Of a stretch of 64,000 bases of DNA, positions 17,067 through 26,369 are shown one piece after another. A program made the translations under genes and the position numbers. The number at the start of each line of letters is the position of its first letter. Within the stretch, counting starts at the first letter, position 1. The DNA lies in the NCBI GenBank assembly GCA_963703325.1, contig OY969805.1:868001-932000 (forward strand), written 5' to 3'. Source of the stretch: Aquilonibacter sp963703325. GTDB taxonomy: Bacteria; Vulcanimicrobiota; Vulcanimicrobiia; Vulcanimicrobiales; Vulcanimicrobiaceae. Under the pieces are notes generated by a model. That model was not told the origin of the DNA. It made no database searches and saw only the letters and a program-made list of their open reading frames with translations.

Positions 17067-17861
17067 GTGGATTTACGAGAACGGATTGGGTCGCACAGCG
17101 ACTCAAACGTTACAGATCCATCGCGAAGCGATGGATCCATCTGGGATCAGAAAGAAATGCCGTTCACGGAGCACCTGCGGGAGCTCCGTACGCGTCTCTT
17201 GATCTCGATTGCAGCCGTCGGCGGAATCGCCGTCGTGCTCTTTTGGCCGTCGCAGTTCGCCATTAAGTGGATGGTGAAATCCTATTTTCACGGGATCGCG
17301 CTGCACGCGTTCGGACCGGCCGACGTGATCTTCACCGAGTTCAAGTTTTCGTTGGTCGGGGGGATCGTACTCGGCTTACCCGTCCTGTTCCATCAAGCCT
17401 GGATGTTCGTCGTGCCGGCCATTCATCCGCGCACGCGGCGCATGGTCTACAGCTTCATCGTGCCGTCGCTGCTGCTTGCGGCGCTCGGTCTTGCGTTCGC
17501 GCACTTCATCGTGCTGCCGCGCGTCGTCGCGGCGCTCATCGGCATCACCGATGCGGTCGCGACGCCGACCTTCGGCGTCGGCGAGACGATCAATTTCGTC
17601 CTCATCTTGCTCGCGCTCTTCGCGATCATCTTTCAGCTTCCGATCATTTTGGTGGGGCTCGCGCGCCTGGGCATCGTCAATGCCGCATGGCTCGGCCGCT
17701 ACCGTCGTCACGCACTCTTCGCCTTTGTCGTAGCCGCCGGCATCGCGGCGCCCGACGGCAATCCGCTCACCATGGCACTCCTCGCGACGCCGATGTATGT
17801 TTTGTATGAGGTCTCGATCTGGATCATCCGTATCTTCGAAGCATCGTGGTCTCGAAACTAG
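17067..17861 (+). CDS. tatC: Twin-arginine translocase subunit TatC
   Basis: Six-span receptor for twin-arginine signals. It has MPFTEHLRELRTRLL (conserved N-terminal cytoplasmic motif), FTEFKFSLVGG and the C-terminal PDGNPLTMALLATPMYVLYE. The chosen start is GTG 17067, 11 bases after the tatA stop. ATG 17157 would begin exactly at the conserved region and would put a 10-bp hairpin (17115-17137) in the leader; it is a serious alternative. The end overlaps resB by 16 bp, linking export to cytochrome c assembly. Confidence 0.93.
   Translation: MDLRERIGSHSDSNVTDPSRSDGSIWDQKEMPFTEHLRELRTRLLISIAAVGGIAVVLFWPSQFAIKWMVKSYFHGIALHAFGPADVIFTEFKFSLVGGIVLGLPVLFHQAWMFVVPAIHPRTRRMVYSFIVPSLLLAALGLAFAHFIVLPRVVAALIGITDAVATPTFGVGETINFVLILLALFAIIFQLPIILVGLARLGIVNAAWLGRYRRHALFAFVVAAGIAAPDGNPLTMALLATPMYVLYEVSIWIIRIFEASWSRN
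17115..17137 (+). other. Perfect hairpin at the 5' end of tatC
   Basis: A 10-bp perfect inverted repeat (17115-17124 and 17128-17137) with a GAA loop lies between the GTG and ATG candidate starts of tatC. Its 3' arm also belongs to the palindrome ATGGATCCAT (17131-17140). It could control tatC translation relative to tatA, or be a chance feature of the extended coding frame. Confidence 0.6.
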
Positions 17862-19204
17862 ACACCTACTATACCGATTTCGTCCGCACGTTTGGAAACG
17901 TGCTCTTTGCGGTCAGCCTCTTCGTCGTGTGGGGTCTGCTGACGCTGATCGGCGTGATCGTGGATCAGGGCAAAGATCCGGGCATCTATTTCGCCAGCTA
18001 TCCGGCGCCGATCGCGCGGGCAATCTTGCGGCTGCGCTTCGACAACATCTATCACTCGCCGTGGTACGTCGGGATCATCGGGCTGATTCTTCTTTCGTTG
18101 ACGGTGTGTACGTTCAAACGCGTGATCCCGGCGCGTATGCCGCCGCTGCGGCCGGTCAAGATCGATAAGATTCCGCTGCATGCAAGCGTCGAGCTCGCCG
18201 GCGACGAGCGTAACATTCGCGAACGCGTCGAGGGGTTCTTTCGCGCGCGCGGCTGGCAACTGCGCAAACGCGAATTCGACGGGACCGAGTGGACCTTTGC
18301 CGACAAGCACAACTGGGCACGGCGTGGGGTACTCGTCGCACACATCGGCTTCGTGATCATCGCCGCCGGTACGACGCTCTACTGGGCACGTGGTTTTTCG
18401 GGCGAGACCGCGGTCGTTACCGGACAATCGGTCGAAATTCCTCAGACCAAAGCGATCTTGCACTTGGACGACTTCGCGTACAAAATTACGCCGGTGCTCA
18501 CCAAAGGTGGGATGGTCTATCAACCGACCGACTACGTCTCCCACGTCACCGTAACCGGAAATGACGGTGTGCCCAAGCTGATGACCGTGCGCGTCAATCA
18601 TCCGATAGATGTCGACGGCACGCTCTACTATCAAGCGAGCTACGGTTTCGCGATGCGCTTCACGATCACGCACGACGGCAAGCCTGTGCCGGCACTCTCA
18701 GAGCGCGTGCTGCTCGAGGGCGAGAACTTCGACGTTCCCGGGACACGGCTGACGATCAGTTACGATCGCTTCGTTCCGACCGTCGATCGCGCTAGCGGCA
18801 TGCCTTCCGCCGATCCGCGCGTCAACGATCCGGCCGTAATCCTTTCGGTCAGCAGCGGCGGCCAGCAAGCGGGCACCGCCATCGTCCCGTTGCGCAGCTG
18901 GGTCGATCTCGGTGGCGGTTGGCGTCTGGTCCCCAGCCGCTATCTGCTTTACAGCGGATTTCAGTACCGCTACGATCCGGGCATTCCGCTGGTCGGCATC
19001 GGCGCGCTCGTCCTGGTAGCGGGCCTCTTGATCTCGTTCTATTTTCTTCCCGCACGGCTGTACGCCCGCGTCGATCCCGCCCCCGGCGGGCGGTGGACGG
19101 TTGGTCTGGCGGCAACCACTGTCAAAGGGTACGACATGTTCGAATCGCAGTTCCGGGGCCTCATCTCGGAGTTCTCATCCGAGAACGCGGCGGAGGCGTC
19201 ATGA
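17846..19204 (+). CDS. resB: System II cytochrome c biogenesis protein ResB (Ccs1)
   Basis: Works with CcsA to carry heme across the membrane and attach it to CXXCH motifs of c-type cytochromes. It has the ResB layout: two to three N-terminal helices (SLFVVWGLLTLIGVIV; GIIGLILLSLTVCTF), a large outer domain (about residues 195-400) and a last helix near residue 395-415 (VGIGALVLVAGLLISFYFLP). The 452-residue length is usual. The start is GTG 17846 within the tatC end, and the stop overlaps the ccsA start as ATGA. Confidence 0.92.
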   Translation: MVSKLDTYYTDFVRTFGNVLFAVSLFVVWGLLTLIGVIVDQGKDPGIYFASYPAPIARAILRLRFDNIYHSPWYVGIIGLILLSLTVCTFKRVIPARMPPLRPVKIDKIPLHASVELAGDERNIRERVEGFFRARGWQLRKREFDGTEWTFADKHNWARRGVLVAHIGFVIIAAGTTLYWARGFSGETAVVTGQSVEIPQTKAILHLDDFAYKITPVLTKGGMVYQPTDYVSHVTVTGNDGVPKLMTVRVNHPIDVDGTLYYQASYGFAMRFTITHDGKPVPALSERVLLEGENFDVPGTRLTISYDRFVPTVDRASGMPSADPRVNDPAVILSVSSGGQQAGTAIVPLRSWVDLGGGWRLVPSRYLLYSGFQYRYDPGIPLVGIGALVLVAGLLISFYFLPARLYARVDPAPGGRWTVGLAATTVKGYDMFESQFRGLISEFSSENAAEAS

Positions 19205-20202
19205 ACGGACACTTGCAAGCCGACGAGCTGCTGATGATCGTCGCGATCGCCTGTTACGTTTTCGGCGCGCTCGCCTTGTTCGCATATTTTTTCTCGCGCG
19301 AAGCATGGCTGCGCAATTTGGGGATTCCGCTTGCAGTGGTCGGCTGCGTCGCGCAGTTCGTCCAGCTCGGCGTGCGCTGGGAGCTCACCGGCATTTGGCC
19401 GCTGCTCAATCTCTACGGCTCGCTCTCGCTCTTTGCGGCAATGTCGGTGGCAATCTTCATCGGCATGGCGTGGCGCTACAACGCGTGGTATGCCGGCGGC
19501 TTCGTCCTGGCGCTGGCCGGCATCGCGCTAGCTTACGGCGTAACCTGGAACGAAGGCACGATGCCCGCGGTCCCGTCGCTGCAATCGTATTGGGCGAAGG
19601 TGCACGTGCCGATCGTGGTGTCGTCGTACGCGGCGTTTCTGGTCGCCTTCGTCTTCTCGGTAATCTACCTGATCAAATACTACGCCGAAGATCATTTCGA
19701 AGGAAAGAGCATACTCGGAGCCATCGATGAGCGGAGTATGCGCTTGTCGGAATCCTATGCTGCCGCTTCGCTCGCGCTCTCGGACGCGGGGCTTCCCTCG
19801 CCTCCGCCGTTCACGATCCGTCAGGACACGCCGGGTATCGACGCTGCCGCAGCCTCGGGAAACCCCACCGCACTCTGGCTCAAATCGCTGCCGTCGCTCG
19901 CGCAACTCGACGTGATCGTCTATCGCGCGGTTGCGATTGGATTACCGCTGATCTCGATCGGCATCATCACCGGCGCCGCTTGGGCCAAAGAAGCTTGGGG
20001 CGCCTATTGGCAGTGGGACCCGAAAGAGACCGCTGCGCTATGCACCTGGATCGTCTATCTTGCGTACATGCATCTACACACGCGCAACAACTGGCGCGGC
20101 CTGCGCACCAACTGGGTGAGCGTGCTCGGTTTCGCGGTCGTGATTTTCACCTATCTCGGCGTCAACATCTGGATCAGCGGCCTGCACTCATACAAGATGT
20201 GA
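19201..20202 (+). CDS. ccsA: System II cytochrome c biogenesis protein CcsA (ResC)
   Basis: Heme-handling membrane protein of 333 residues with about eight helices. The tryptophan-rich WWD-type motif WGAYWQWDPKETAAL lies near residues 266-280, followed by HLHTRNNWRG with a conserved His. It partners ResB from the same operon. Its likely client here is the cytochrome c domain fused to cytochrome b at 21697-23187. Starts with ATG in an ATGA overlap with resB. Confidence 0.93.
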   Translation: MNGHLQADELLMIVAIACYVFGALALFAYFFSREAWLRNLGIPLAVVGCVAQFVQLGVRWELTGIWPLLNLYGSLSLFAAMSVAIFIGMAWRYNAWYAGGFVLALAGIALAYGVTWNEGTMPAVPSLQSYWAKVHVPIVVSSYAAFLVAFVFSVIYLIKYYAEDHFEGKSILGAIDERSMRLSESYAAASLALSDAGLPSPPPFTIRQDTPGIDAAAASGNPTALWLKSLPSLAQLDVIVYRAVAIGLPLISIGIITGAAWAKEAWGAYWQWDPKETAALCTWIVYLAYMHLHTRNNWRGLRTNWVSVLGFAVVIFTYLGVNIWISGLHSYKM

Positions 20203-20857
20203 ACGCGCGACCCGAGCGTGGGCATCGTTAACTCGCCGGTCAGCGTCGTGCCGTGCTGAGACGACGGAAACGAGATCGCGGAATAGAGCGCATTTTCAGC
20301 GATAAACGCCGCAATCGGTCCGAATGCGTCGCTGTTCGCGCGGTCCACGAAATACTCGTGCTCGTATGAATAGCGCGCTTCAGCAGCGGCGTGGCACTTC
20401 GAAACAATCCCGATTCGGGACCGCCGCCGTGTGGCGCGCCCGCCGTGCCCGACGCACGCAACGGCATCGATCCGGTCCAGTCGCCGTAGCGGCGCGCGCA
20501 ATCCGGACTGAGCGCCACAGCGGAACGAAACACCGGCGGCTGCGCAACATCGAGATCATACGGTTCGACGATCGTCGCGAGGACGCTCGATGCGCCCTCG
20601 CCGAAGCCGACGAGCGCAATGTCATCGGCGCGCACGCCCGGCCCATGCCGCAGCGTCGCCGCAGCAGCGAGCGGATTGCCGGTCGCGATCAGCGTTGCGT
20701 ATTCCGCGGCAGCGAGCCTCGCTGCAATGACGCGTCCTTGCGATGACGGACCCGCACCGGGCTCGAGAATGACGATCCCTGGAACAGCCGGGACGGATGC
20801 CGCAAGTGTCGCAAGCAACGTGGCCCCGAGCAACATCCCTCGCACGAGTGAGCGCAT
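20151..20857 (-). pseudogene. Probable frameshifted secreted dienelactone hydrolase-like gene
   Basis: The first part (20857 down to about 20460) encodes a signal peptide (MRSLVRGMLLGATLLATLAA) and an alpha/beta-hydrolase start: GIVILEPGAGPSS, DDIALVGFGEGASSVLAT, VALSPDCARRYGDW. This resembles dienelactone-hydrolase-type proteins, although the nucleophile position is Glu or Ala rather than Ser/Cys. After about 20450 the frame turns into Arg/Ser-rich text, while another frame continues sensibly (AEARYSYEHEYFVDRANSDAFGPIAAFIAENAL) to a stop at 20151. One or two frameshifts between 20410 and 20470 are likely, either real decay or a sequencing error. Confidence 0.5.
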
Positions 20858-20964
20858 GCGATGTTAGTATAGGCGTCCGAGGTCCGTCCTGCCACGATCA
20901 ACGGCCTACCAGGCTTCCTTTTGTTGGCTGACTTTCCCAGTAGCACCGGCGAAGAGGGCGGCCG

Positions 20965-20970
20965 TACAAT
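20965..20970 (+). promoter_or_regulatory. Candidate -10 box for the Rieske/cytochrome b genes
   Basis: TACAAT about 60 bases before the Rieske start, in a 170-bp gap between divergent genes. No convincing -35 box is seen. The same TACAAT hexamer occurs before the formate dehydrogenase genes at 48029-48034. Confidence 0.3.
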
Positions 20971-20981
20971 TCTTGGGAAGT

Positions 20982-20999
20982 GGGCTAGCGGACTAGCCC
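20982..20999 (+). other. Leader hairpin upstream of the Rieske gene
   Basis: GGGCTAG (20982-20988) and CTAGCCC (20993-20999) form a perfect 7-bp hairpin with loop CGGA, about 30 bases before the TTG start. It could be an RNA stability or regulatory hairpin; its role is unknown. Confidence 0.45.
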
Positions 21000-21027
21000 C
21001 GAGAGCCAGCTTTCCGGAGAATGTACG

Positions 21028-21678
21028 TTGTCCAGCAAAATTTATAGTGCCTACGACGATCCGGGTACGCCCGATGAGATCAGCCGCCGGAGCTTCATGG
21101 CCAACGCAACGTTGGCGGTCGGCGGTATCATCGGTCTTGGACTCGCGATCCCGATTGTCGGATCACTGCTTCCGCAAGACACTGGTGGCAAAGGGACCTG
21201 GGCGCCGCTTACGGCCGATGAATTCACATCGCTCCAAAGCGCGACGAGCAAGCCGGTCAAACTCGAGTTTCAACTCAAGTCGAAAGACTCGTACCTGCCC
21301 GAACAATCAACCGGCGAGTACGTGTGGGGCATCAAGACCGACAAACAAAAATTTATCTCGGACCGGACCGATCTGCCCAAGAGCGGCACGCTGCCGTACT
21401 TTGCCGGCGCCTACACCGTGGTCACGATGAACTTCGTGATCCTTAGCCCGATCTGCCCGCACCTGGGATGCCGTCCCATTTGGAACGACAGCGCAACGCG
21501 CTTTCAGTGTCCGTGTCACGGTTCGCAATTCGACCTCGACGGCGAGCACGTCGCCGGACCCGCGCCGCGCGGCATGGATCCGCTTCCCTTCAAAGAGCAG
21601 AGCGGCGTCGCCAACATCATGTGGATCCGGTATGAGTCTGGCGTGCCTAACCGCGTGATCATCTCGTATACATCCTAA
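21028..21678 (+). CDS. qcrA: Rieske iron-sulfur protein of a cytochrome bc complex
   Basis: The [2Fe-2S] subunit that takes electrons from quinol. An N-terminal twin-arginine signal/anchor (SRRSFMANATLAVGGIIGLGLAIPIVG, residues about 19-45) is followed by the Rieske fold with CPHLGC and CPCHGSQF cluster motifs and a PAPRGMDPLPF Pro loop. The start is TTG 21028, with CCGGAGA seven bases upstream; an ATG at 21021 is out of frame. It lies 18 bp before cytochrome b, with which it forms the complex. 216 residues, intact. Confidence 0.94.
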   Translation: MSSKIYSAYDDPGTPDEISRRSFMANATLAVGGIIGLGLAIPIVGSLLPQDTGGKGTWAPLTADEFTSLQSATSKPVKLEFQLKSKDSYLPEQSTGEYVWGIKTDKQKFISDRTDLPKSGTLPYFAGAYTVVTMNFVILSPICPHLGCRPIWNDSATRFQCPCHGSQFDLDGEHVAGPAPRGMDPLPFKEQSGVANIMWIRYESGVPNRVIISYTS

Positions 21679-21696
21679 GGAAGGATTCGCATAGCG

Positions 21697-23187
21697 ATGC
21701 TCAACTGGCTCGAGTCACGCACCGGCTTCGTTTCGATGGCGAAGGAATTCCTTACGGAAGACATTCCGGGCGGCGCCAGCTATTGGTACGTCTTTGGCAG
21801 CGCGACCTTGTTCGCGATGATCCTGCAGATCGTGACCGGCATTTTTCTCACGTTTTTCTACGCGCCTTCGGCTAATACGGCGTGGGAATCTACGCGCGAC
21901 ATCTACTTGAACCCGTGGACGCATACGCTGCTCTCCATTCACTATTGGGGCGCATCGGCGATGATCGCGCTCGTCTTCTTGCATCTGATGCAAGTGCTGA
22001 TTTGGGGATCGTATAAATCACCCCGCGAGCTGCAGTGGATCGTCGGCGTGTTGCTGCTCCTCGTCACGCTCGTGCTGGGCCTCACCGGCTACCTGCTGCC
22101 CTGGGACATGGATGCGTATTTCGCATCGCAGGTCTCGCTGAACATCGCAGGCTTGCCGCCGGGCGGCTCGATTCTGCAGTTGATCGCGCAAGGCGGCCCG
22201 GTGATGGGCACCAACACCATCAATCGCTTCTTCGGATTGCACGTGTGGCTGATGCCGGCGGCGCTCGTGCTGCTGGTCGGCGCGCACTTGGCGATCTTCC
22301 GTCATAACGGGGCCGCCGGCCCGGTCGTCGACGATCCGCGCAAACTCAAACCCGGTCGCTTCTGGCCGGATCAGATGTTCATGGACGCGGCGGCATCGTT
22401 CTTCGTGTTCATCATCATCATTGCGCTAGCGAGCTTCGCGCCGCCGTACCTGGATCAGAAGGCCGATCCCACCAACGCGGCGTTCCAACCGTATCCGGCG
22501 TGGTACTTCCTGTTCTTGTTCGGCCTGTTGAACTTCGTCCCGTGGCTCTTCAGCCAAATTCCGGGATTGGCGTCGCAAGCCAACGCGCCGTGGGTTGAAA
22601 TGCTTGCGGCGATCGTCGTGCCGACGATCGCGCTGATCGTCATCCTGATTCTGCCGTGGCTCGACCGCAGCACGACGCGATCGTTCGCGTCACGCGGTAA
22701 GATTCTCTGGCCGACGTTCTTCATCGTCGCCGCGATCATCGGGCTCTCGATCTACGCGCAGGCCGGTATTCAGGCGAAAGAAGCCGCCGGCCCGCCATCG
22801 CTTCCCGAATCACAAGTGCTTGCGGCGGCTCCGGCGCAAGCAGCCACAACCACAACGACTGGTACCGCGCCGGCGGCGGCCGGCAACGGCGCGCAAGTGT
22901 TCGCGCAGAACTGCTCGACATGTCATGGCGCAAACGGTCAAGGACAAGCGGGCGTCGCACCGCCGCTCGCCGGCAATCCGTTCGTCACCGGCAATCCGAG
23001 CGCCGTCATCAACGTCGTTGAAAACGGTCTGCACGGACAAACGATCATGGGCCAAACGTTTGGTGCGCCGATGCCGTCCTGGAAAGGCTCGCTCTCGAAG
23101 TCGGACCTCGCCGCGGTGATCACCTACATTCGCGGTGGGCTTGGCCCCAACAAAGCTTCGCCGGTCACGGAGTCGCAAATTAAATAA
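21697..23187 (+). CDS. qcrB: Cytochrome b fused to a C-terminal cytochrome c domain
   Basis: The core of a quinol:cytochrome c oxidoreductase in one chain of 496 residues. The N-terminal four-helix part has heme b His pairs 14 residues apart (IHYWGASAMIALVFLHLMQV) and 15 apart (GLHVWLMPAALVLLVGAHL). The C-terminal part resembles b6f subunit IV (KADPTNAAFQPYPAWYFL), and a further helix follows. A Thr/Ala-rich linker (about residues 365-395) leads to a cytochrome c with CSTCH and a distal Met (MPSWKGSLS region). The Qo-site PEWY motif reads PAWY, as expected for a menaquinol rather than ubiquinol enzyme. Confidence 0.93.
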   Translation: MLNWLESRTGFVSMAKEFLTEDIPGGASYWYVFGSATLFAMILQIVTGIFLTFFYAPSANTAWESTRDIYLNPWTHTLLSIHYWGASAMIALVFLHLMQVLIWGSYKSPRELQWIVGVLLLLVTLVLGLTGYLLPWDMDAYFASQVSLNIAGLPPGGSILQLIAQGGPVMGTNTINRFFGLHVWLMPAALVLLVGAHLAIFRHNGAAGPVVDDPRKLKPGRFWPDQMFMDAAASFFVFIIIIALASFAPPYLDQKADPTNAAFQPYPAWYFLFLFGLLNFVPWLFSQIPGLASQANAPWVEMLAAIVVPTIALIVILILPWLDRSTTRSFASRGKILWPTFFIVAAIIGLSIYAQAGIQAKEAAGPPSLPESQVLAAAPAQAATTTTTGTAPAAAGNGAQVFAQNCSTCHGANGQGQAGVAPPLAGNPFVTGNPSAVINVVENGLHGQTIMGQTFGAPMPSWKGSLSKSDLAAVITYIRGGLGPNKASPVTESQIK

Positions 23188-23206
23188 CGGGAGCGCACGC
23201 GCGCCA

Positions 23207-24643
23207 ATGCTGAATCGGCGGGTGTTTCTCCGGAGCGCGGCTTCCGCCGCGCTCGGCGCTTCGGCGCTCGGACTCCTTGGCGCGACTCGCTCCATTCCAT
23301 GGGCGGAGCTTGCGCGTCGTCTCCAAGGGAAGGTCGTACTTCCCGGAGACCGGTGGTATAGCCCCTACGCGCAGCCGAACAACCTCCGCTACGACGCAAT
23401 ACTTCCGCAAGCGATTGCGCTGTGCAGCGATGCTCGCGACGTCAGCACCGCAATTCGCTTCGCGCGCGAATACGGCGTACCGCTGGTCGCACGGTCCGGA
23501 GGCCATTCGTACGCCGGGTATTCGACGACGCCGGGGTTGATGATCGATCTGCGGCTCATGAACCGCGTGGCATTCGACGAGCAGACCGGCATTGCCACGC
23601 TCGGCGGTGGCGCTCGAAACGCACACCTGTACGCGGCATTCCGCGATCGTGATTTCGCGATCACCCACGGGCGCTGCCCGTCGGTCGGCATCGCCGGGCT
23701 CGTCCTCGGCGGCGGCATCGGCTTCAATATGCGAGCGCACGGCCTCACCTGCGATCGCCTGACCGCCACGGAAATCGTCACCGCAGATGGCGCGATCCGT
23801 TCGGCGCACGGCAACGATGCGTTGCTCTGGGCCTGTCGCGGCGCAGGCGGCGGGAATTTCGGTATCAACACCTCGTTCTCGTTTCAGACCTACGAGGTCG
23901 GACCGTTGACGGTATTTGACCTGATTTGGAACCCTCAAGCGGAGCGCGTGTTCGAGCGGTTGATCGACGTGCTCGGTCGCGCACCGGCGACGCTCGGTTC
24001 GAAAGTCTCGGCTATCGCGCCCTCGGTGGCGACGCCCGAGATTGCGGTCCAACTGCTCGGGCAGTATCAAGGCACGCCTGCGCAACTGCGCGAGATACTT
24101 GCGCCGGTCTACGCGATCGCGCAACCGCAGGGGCGCATCACCTACGATACCTATTGGGGCGCGCAAGACGTCCTCGCCGAGCCGGGCCATCCGGCGTACT
24201 ACCAGGAGCGCTCGCGGTTCTTCAACGCGCCGTTCGATCACCGCGCACATGCGATCGTGTTCGAATGGCTTCGCCGTTATCCGCGCACCGCAAAAACCGC
24301 CGCGTTCAAAGTGTTTCAAACCGGCGCGCGCGTGAACGATCGCGGACCGCACGATACGGCCTTTGCCCATCGCTTCAGCCAGTGGTTGAGCTCGATCGAA
24401 CTCTATTGGGATAAGACCACTCCGCCCGAGGTGCTCGCGCGCAATTTGGCCTGGCTTGACGGGTTTTACGACGCGATCGTTCCGCTGGCGAAGGGGGGCG
24501 CCTATCAGAACTTCATCGATCCGTCACTGCGCGATTGGCAACTCGCCTATCACGGCGGAAACTTTGAACGGCTACGCACGATCAAAGCAAAATTCGATCC
24601 CACAAACGTCTTTCGTTTTGCGGAGGGCATTCCGCCGGGGTGA
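23207..24643 (+). CDS. Tat-exported FAD-linked oxidoreductase (berberine-bridge-enzyme family)
   Basis: Flavoprotein of 478 residues with a FAD-binding PCMH domain and a C-terminal BBE motif (YQNFIDPSLRDWQLAYHG...NFERL). A twin-arginine-like signal (NRRVFLRSAASAALGASALG) starts the protein. His100 (RSGGHSYAGYS) and Cys157 (HGRCPSVGIAG) are the two residues that attach FAD covalently in this family, so a bicovalent flavin is expected. The substrate, perhaps a sugar or alcohol, is unknown. ATG 23207 lies 19 bp after cytochrome b, but a respiratory role is not established. Confidence 0.9.
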   Translation: MLNRRVFLRSAASAALGASALGLLGATRSIPWAELARRLQGKVVLPGDRWYSPYAQPNNLRYDAILPQAIALCSDARDVSTAIRFAREYGVPLVARSGGHSYAGYSTTPGLMIDLRLMNRVAFDEQTGIATLGGGARNAHLYAAFRDRDFAITHGRCPSVGIAGLVLGGGIGFNMRAHGLTCDRLTATEIVTADGAIRSAHGNDALLWACRGAGGGNFGINTSFSFQTYEVGPLTVFDLIWNPQAERVFERLIDVLGRAPATLGSKVSAIAPSVATPEIAVQLLGQYQGTPAQLREILAPVYAIAQPQGRITYDTYWGAQDVLAEPGHPAYYQERSRFFNAPFDHRAHAIVFEWLRRYPRTAKTAAFKVFQTGARVNDRGPHDTAFAHRFSQWLSSIELYWDKTTPPEVLARNLAWLDGFYDAIVPLAKGGAYQNFIDPSLRDWQLAYHGGNFERLRTIKAKFDPTNVFRFAEGIPPG

Positions 24644-24668
24644 GGCGCGGCCCGTCACGCAGCAGTAA

Positions 24669-26321
24669 TCACACGGTTGTGCAGCCGGGGCCATCGATCA
24701 AGAACAGAGCGCCGGTTCCGCGCGACATAATCAATGTGCGCGTGCGTCCGTAGGTTGGGTCGTAGTCCGGGCGTTTGAGCGGCGCGACAAGCCAAATGCG
24801 ATCGTGCGTGCACAGTACGCTGCGTGCCGGGACGCCTTCGTCGCTCCTGCGGGCGCCGGGGGGCGCCAGCGCATACACGTGCGGCTGCGTATAAAACACC
24901 AATGCATTGGCGCCGCGAAAGCTTTGGATGGCAACGATATCACCGGGACGGCGCTGCTGATCGATGATCGCGGCCAACTGCGGTACCGGTTTGAACGGCT
25001 CTGCATGCGGAAGCGCCTCGACCGCCAAGATGTCGACCGCAATCAGCATCGCGAATCCCAGCACGTATGGTGCCGACTCCATCGTCGCGCGTCGCGCGAA
25101 CAGGAATGCAGCGATGATCGCGCCGATCCCGATCGAGGCGCCCATTTGAATCAGATCCGGCGCAACCGCCGGTGCCGAACTTCCGAGCTTGTTATCGCGA
25201 ACGAACAATACGATGGCGACCGCGCACAATCCGATGAAGATCGGCACGCTCGCGGTCGACACGATAACCGATCGGCTTGCGCCTTTCTTTACCACCGCAT
25301 CGAAGTAGAGGGCGACAACCAGCGCCAACGCCGGCAATTCGAGCGCGATGTAGTTCGGCAATTTCGTTTGTGCGAAACTGAAAAACACCAGCGGCACAAC
25401 GATCCAGGTGAACGCGAGCCGCCAGAGCCGCGCAAGGTTCGGCGGTGTCGCGGTGTTACGCAGGGCGACGATGCCATAGGCAACACCCATCGGAAGAAAC
25501 GCGATCCACGGAAAGAAGCCGAGGATCAATACCGGCACGTAGTACCAGATCGGCCCGGATTGATTTTCGATGACGCCGGTGTAGCGACCGAAGGTGTAGT
25601 GCACGATCATGCGTTCGAACGCGTGCGGGCCGGCGACGACGGCGACCGCGACCATCCACGGCGCGACGATCAGCACGAAGGCCAGGCCGCCCGCGATCCA
25701 TGCGCGCCACGACGGCAGCCGCAGCGGCTCGTGACGCCAATCCCAGATCGCGTACGGCACGATCACCATGAGCGCCATCACCGGCGCCACCAGCCCCTTG
25801 GCAAGAAATCCGAATCCGGCGGCAATGCATCCGTAGATGAAGTAGCGGCCGCGCCCCGATTCAAGCGCGCGGAACCACCAGAAAATACACAGCGCGACCG
25901 CGACGTCGAGCAGCGCATCCATGATCGCGAGGCGCCCGATGACGGCTTGCATGAGCGAACTCGACAGCACGGCGCTGGCGTAGATGCCGATGCGCGTACC
26001 GGCTTGTCGCGCTACCGCATAGCCGGTCATAGCGCCGATCAAGATCGTCGCGATCGCTGACGGTAGACGAAGCGCGAACGACGTTACCCCCAGGAGGTGC
26101 GCAAAGATTGCGCCGATCCAGAAGTACAGCGGCGGCTGCACGAACCACGACGCGCCGTTGAGATGCATGATGATCCAGTCGTGGGTCAGCAAGATCTCGC
26201 GCGCCACCTCACCATAGGCCGTCTCACTGTTGTCCCACAGCGTCCCGACGCCGAGGCCAGGCAGCGTGATCAGCGCCGCGATGAATGCGCCGACAAAAGC
26301 CGCACGCGCCGGTCTCTCCAT
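24669..26321 (-). CDS. ArnT/PMT-like membrane glycosyltransferase
   Basis: GT-C fold lipid-dependent glycosyltransferase of about 550 residues. It has 11-13 hydrophobic segments, the acidic first-loop motif DNSETAYGEVAREIL and, later, HLNGASWFVQPPLYFW. These match dolichyl/undecaprenyl-phosphate-sugar transferases (glycosyltransferase 39/83, e.g. ArnT). The C-terminal outer domain is about 130 residues. ATG 26321 is preferred because ATG 26360 would leave only nine bases to the divergent heme operon. The sugar and acceptor are not known. Confidence 0.85.
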   Translation of the reverse strand: MERPARAAFVGAFIAALITLPGLGVGTLWDNSETAYGEVAREILLTHDWIIMHLNGASWFVQPPLYFWIGAIFAHLLGVTSFALRLPSAIATILIGAMTGYAVARQAGTRIGIYASAVLSSSLMQAVIGRLAIMDALLDVAVALCIFWWFRALESGRGRYFIYGCIAAGFGFLAKGLVAPVMALMVIVPYAIWDWRHEPLRLPSWRAWIAGGLAFVLIVAPWMVAVAVVAGPHAFERMIVHYTFGRYTGVIENQSGPIWYYVPVLILGFFPWIAFLPMGVAYGIVALRNTATPPNLARLWRLAFTWIVVPLVFFSFAQTKLPNYIALELPALALVVALYFDAVVKKGASRSVIVSTASVPIFIGLCAVAIVLFVRDNKLGSSAPAVAPDLIQMGASIGIGAIIAAFLFARRATMESAPYVLGFAMLIAVDILAVEALPHAEPFKPVPQLAAIIDQQRRPGDIVAIQSFRGANALVFYTQPHVYALAPPGARRSDEGVPARSVLCTHDRIWLVAPLKRPDYDPTYGRTRTLIMSRGTGALFLIDGPGCTTV

Positions 26322-26369
26322 ATCGACGGACGGTGTTTGGCACCCCGGTGCGGAAGTCATCCGTTACCC

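Noticed and set aside
23180..24370. Long minus-strand open frame opposite the FAD oxidoreductase
   Set aside because: No motifs; the plus strand encodes a complete flavoprotein with both FAD-linking residues.
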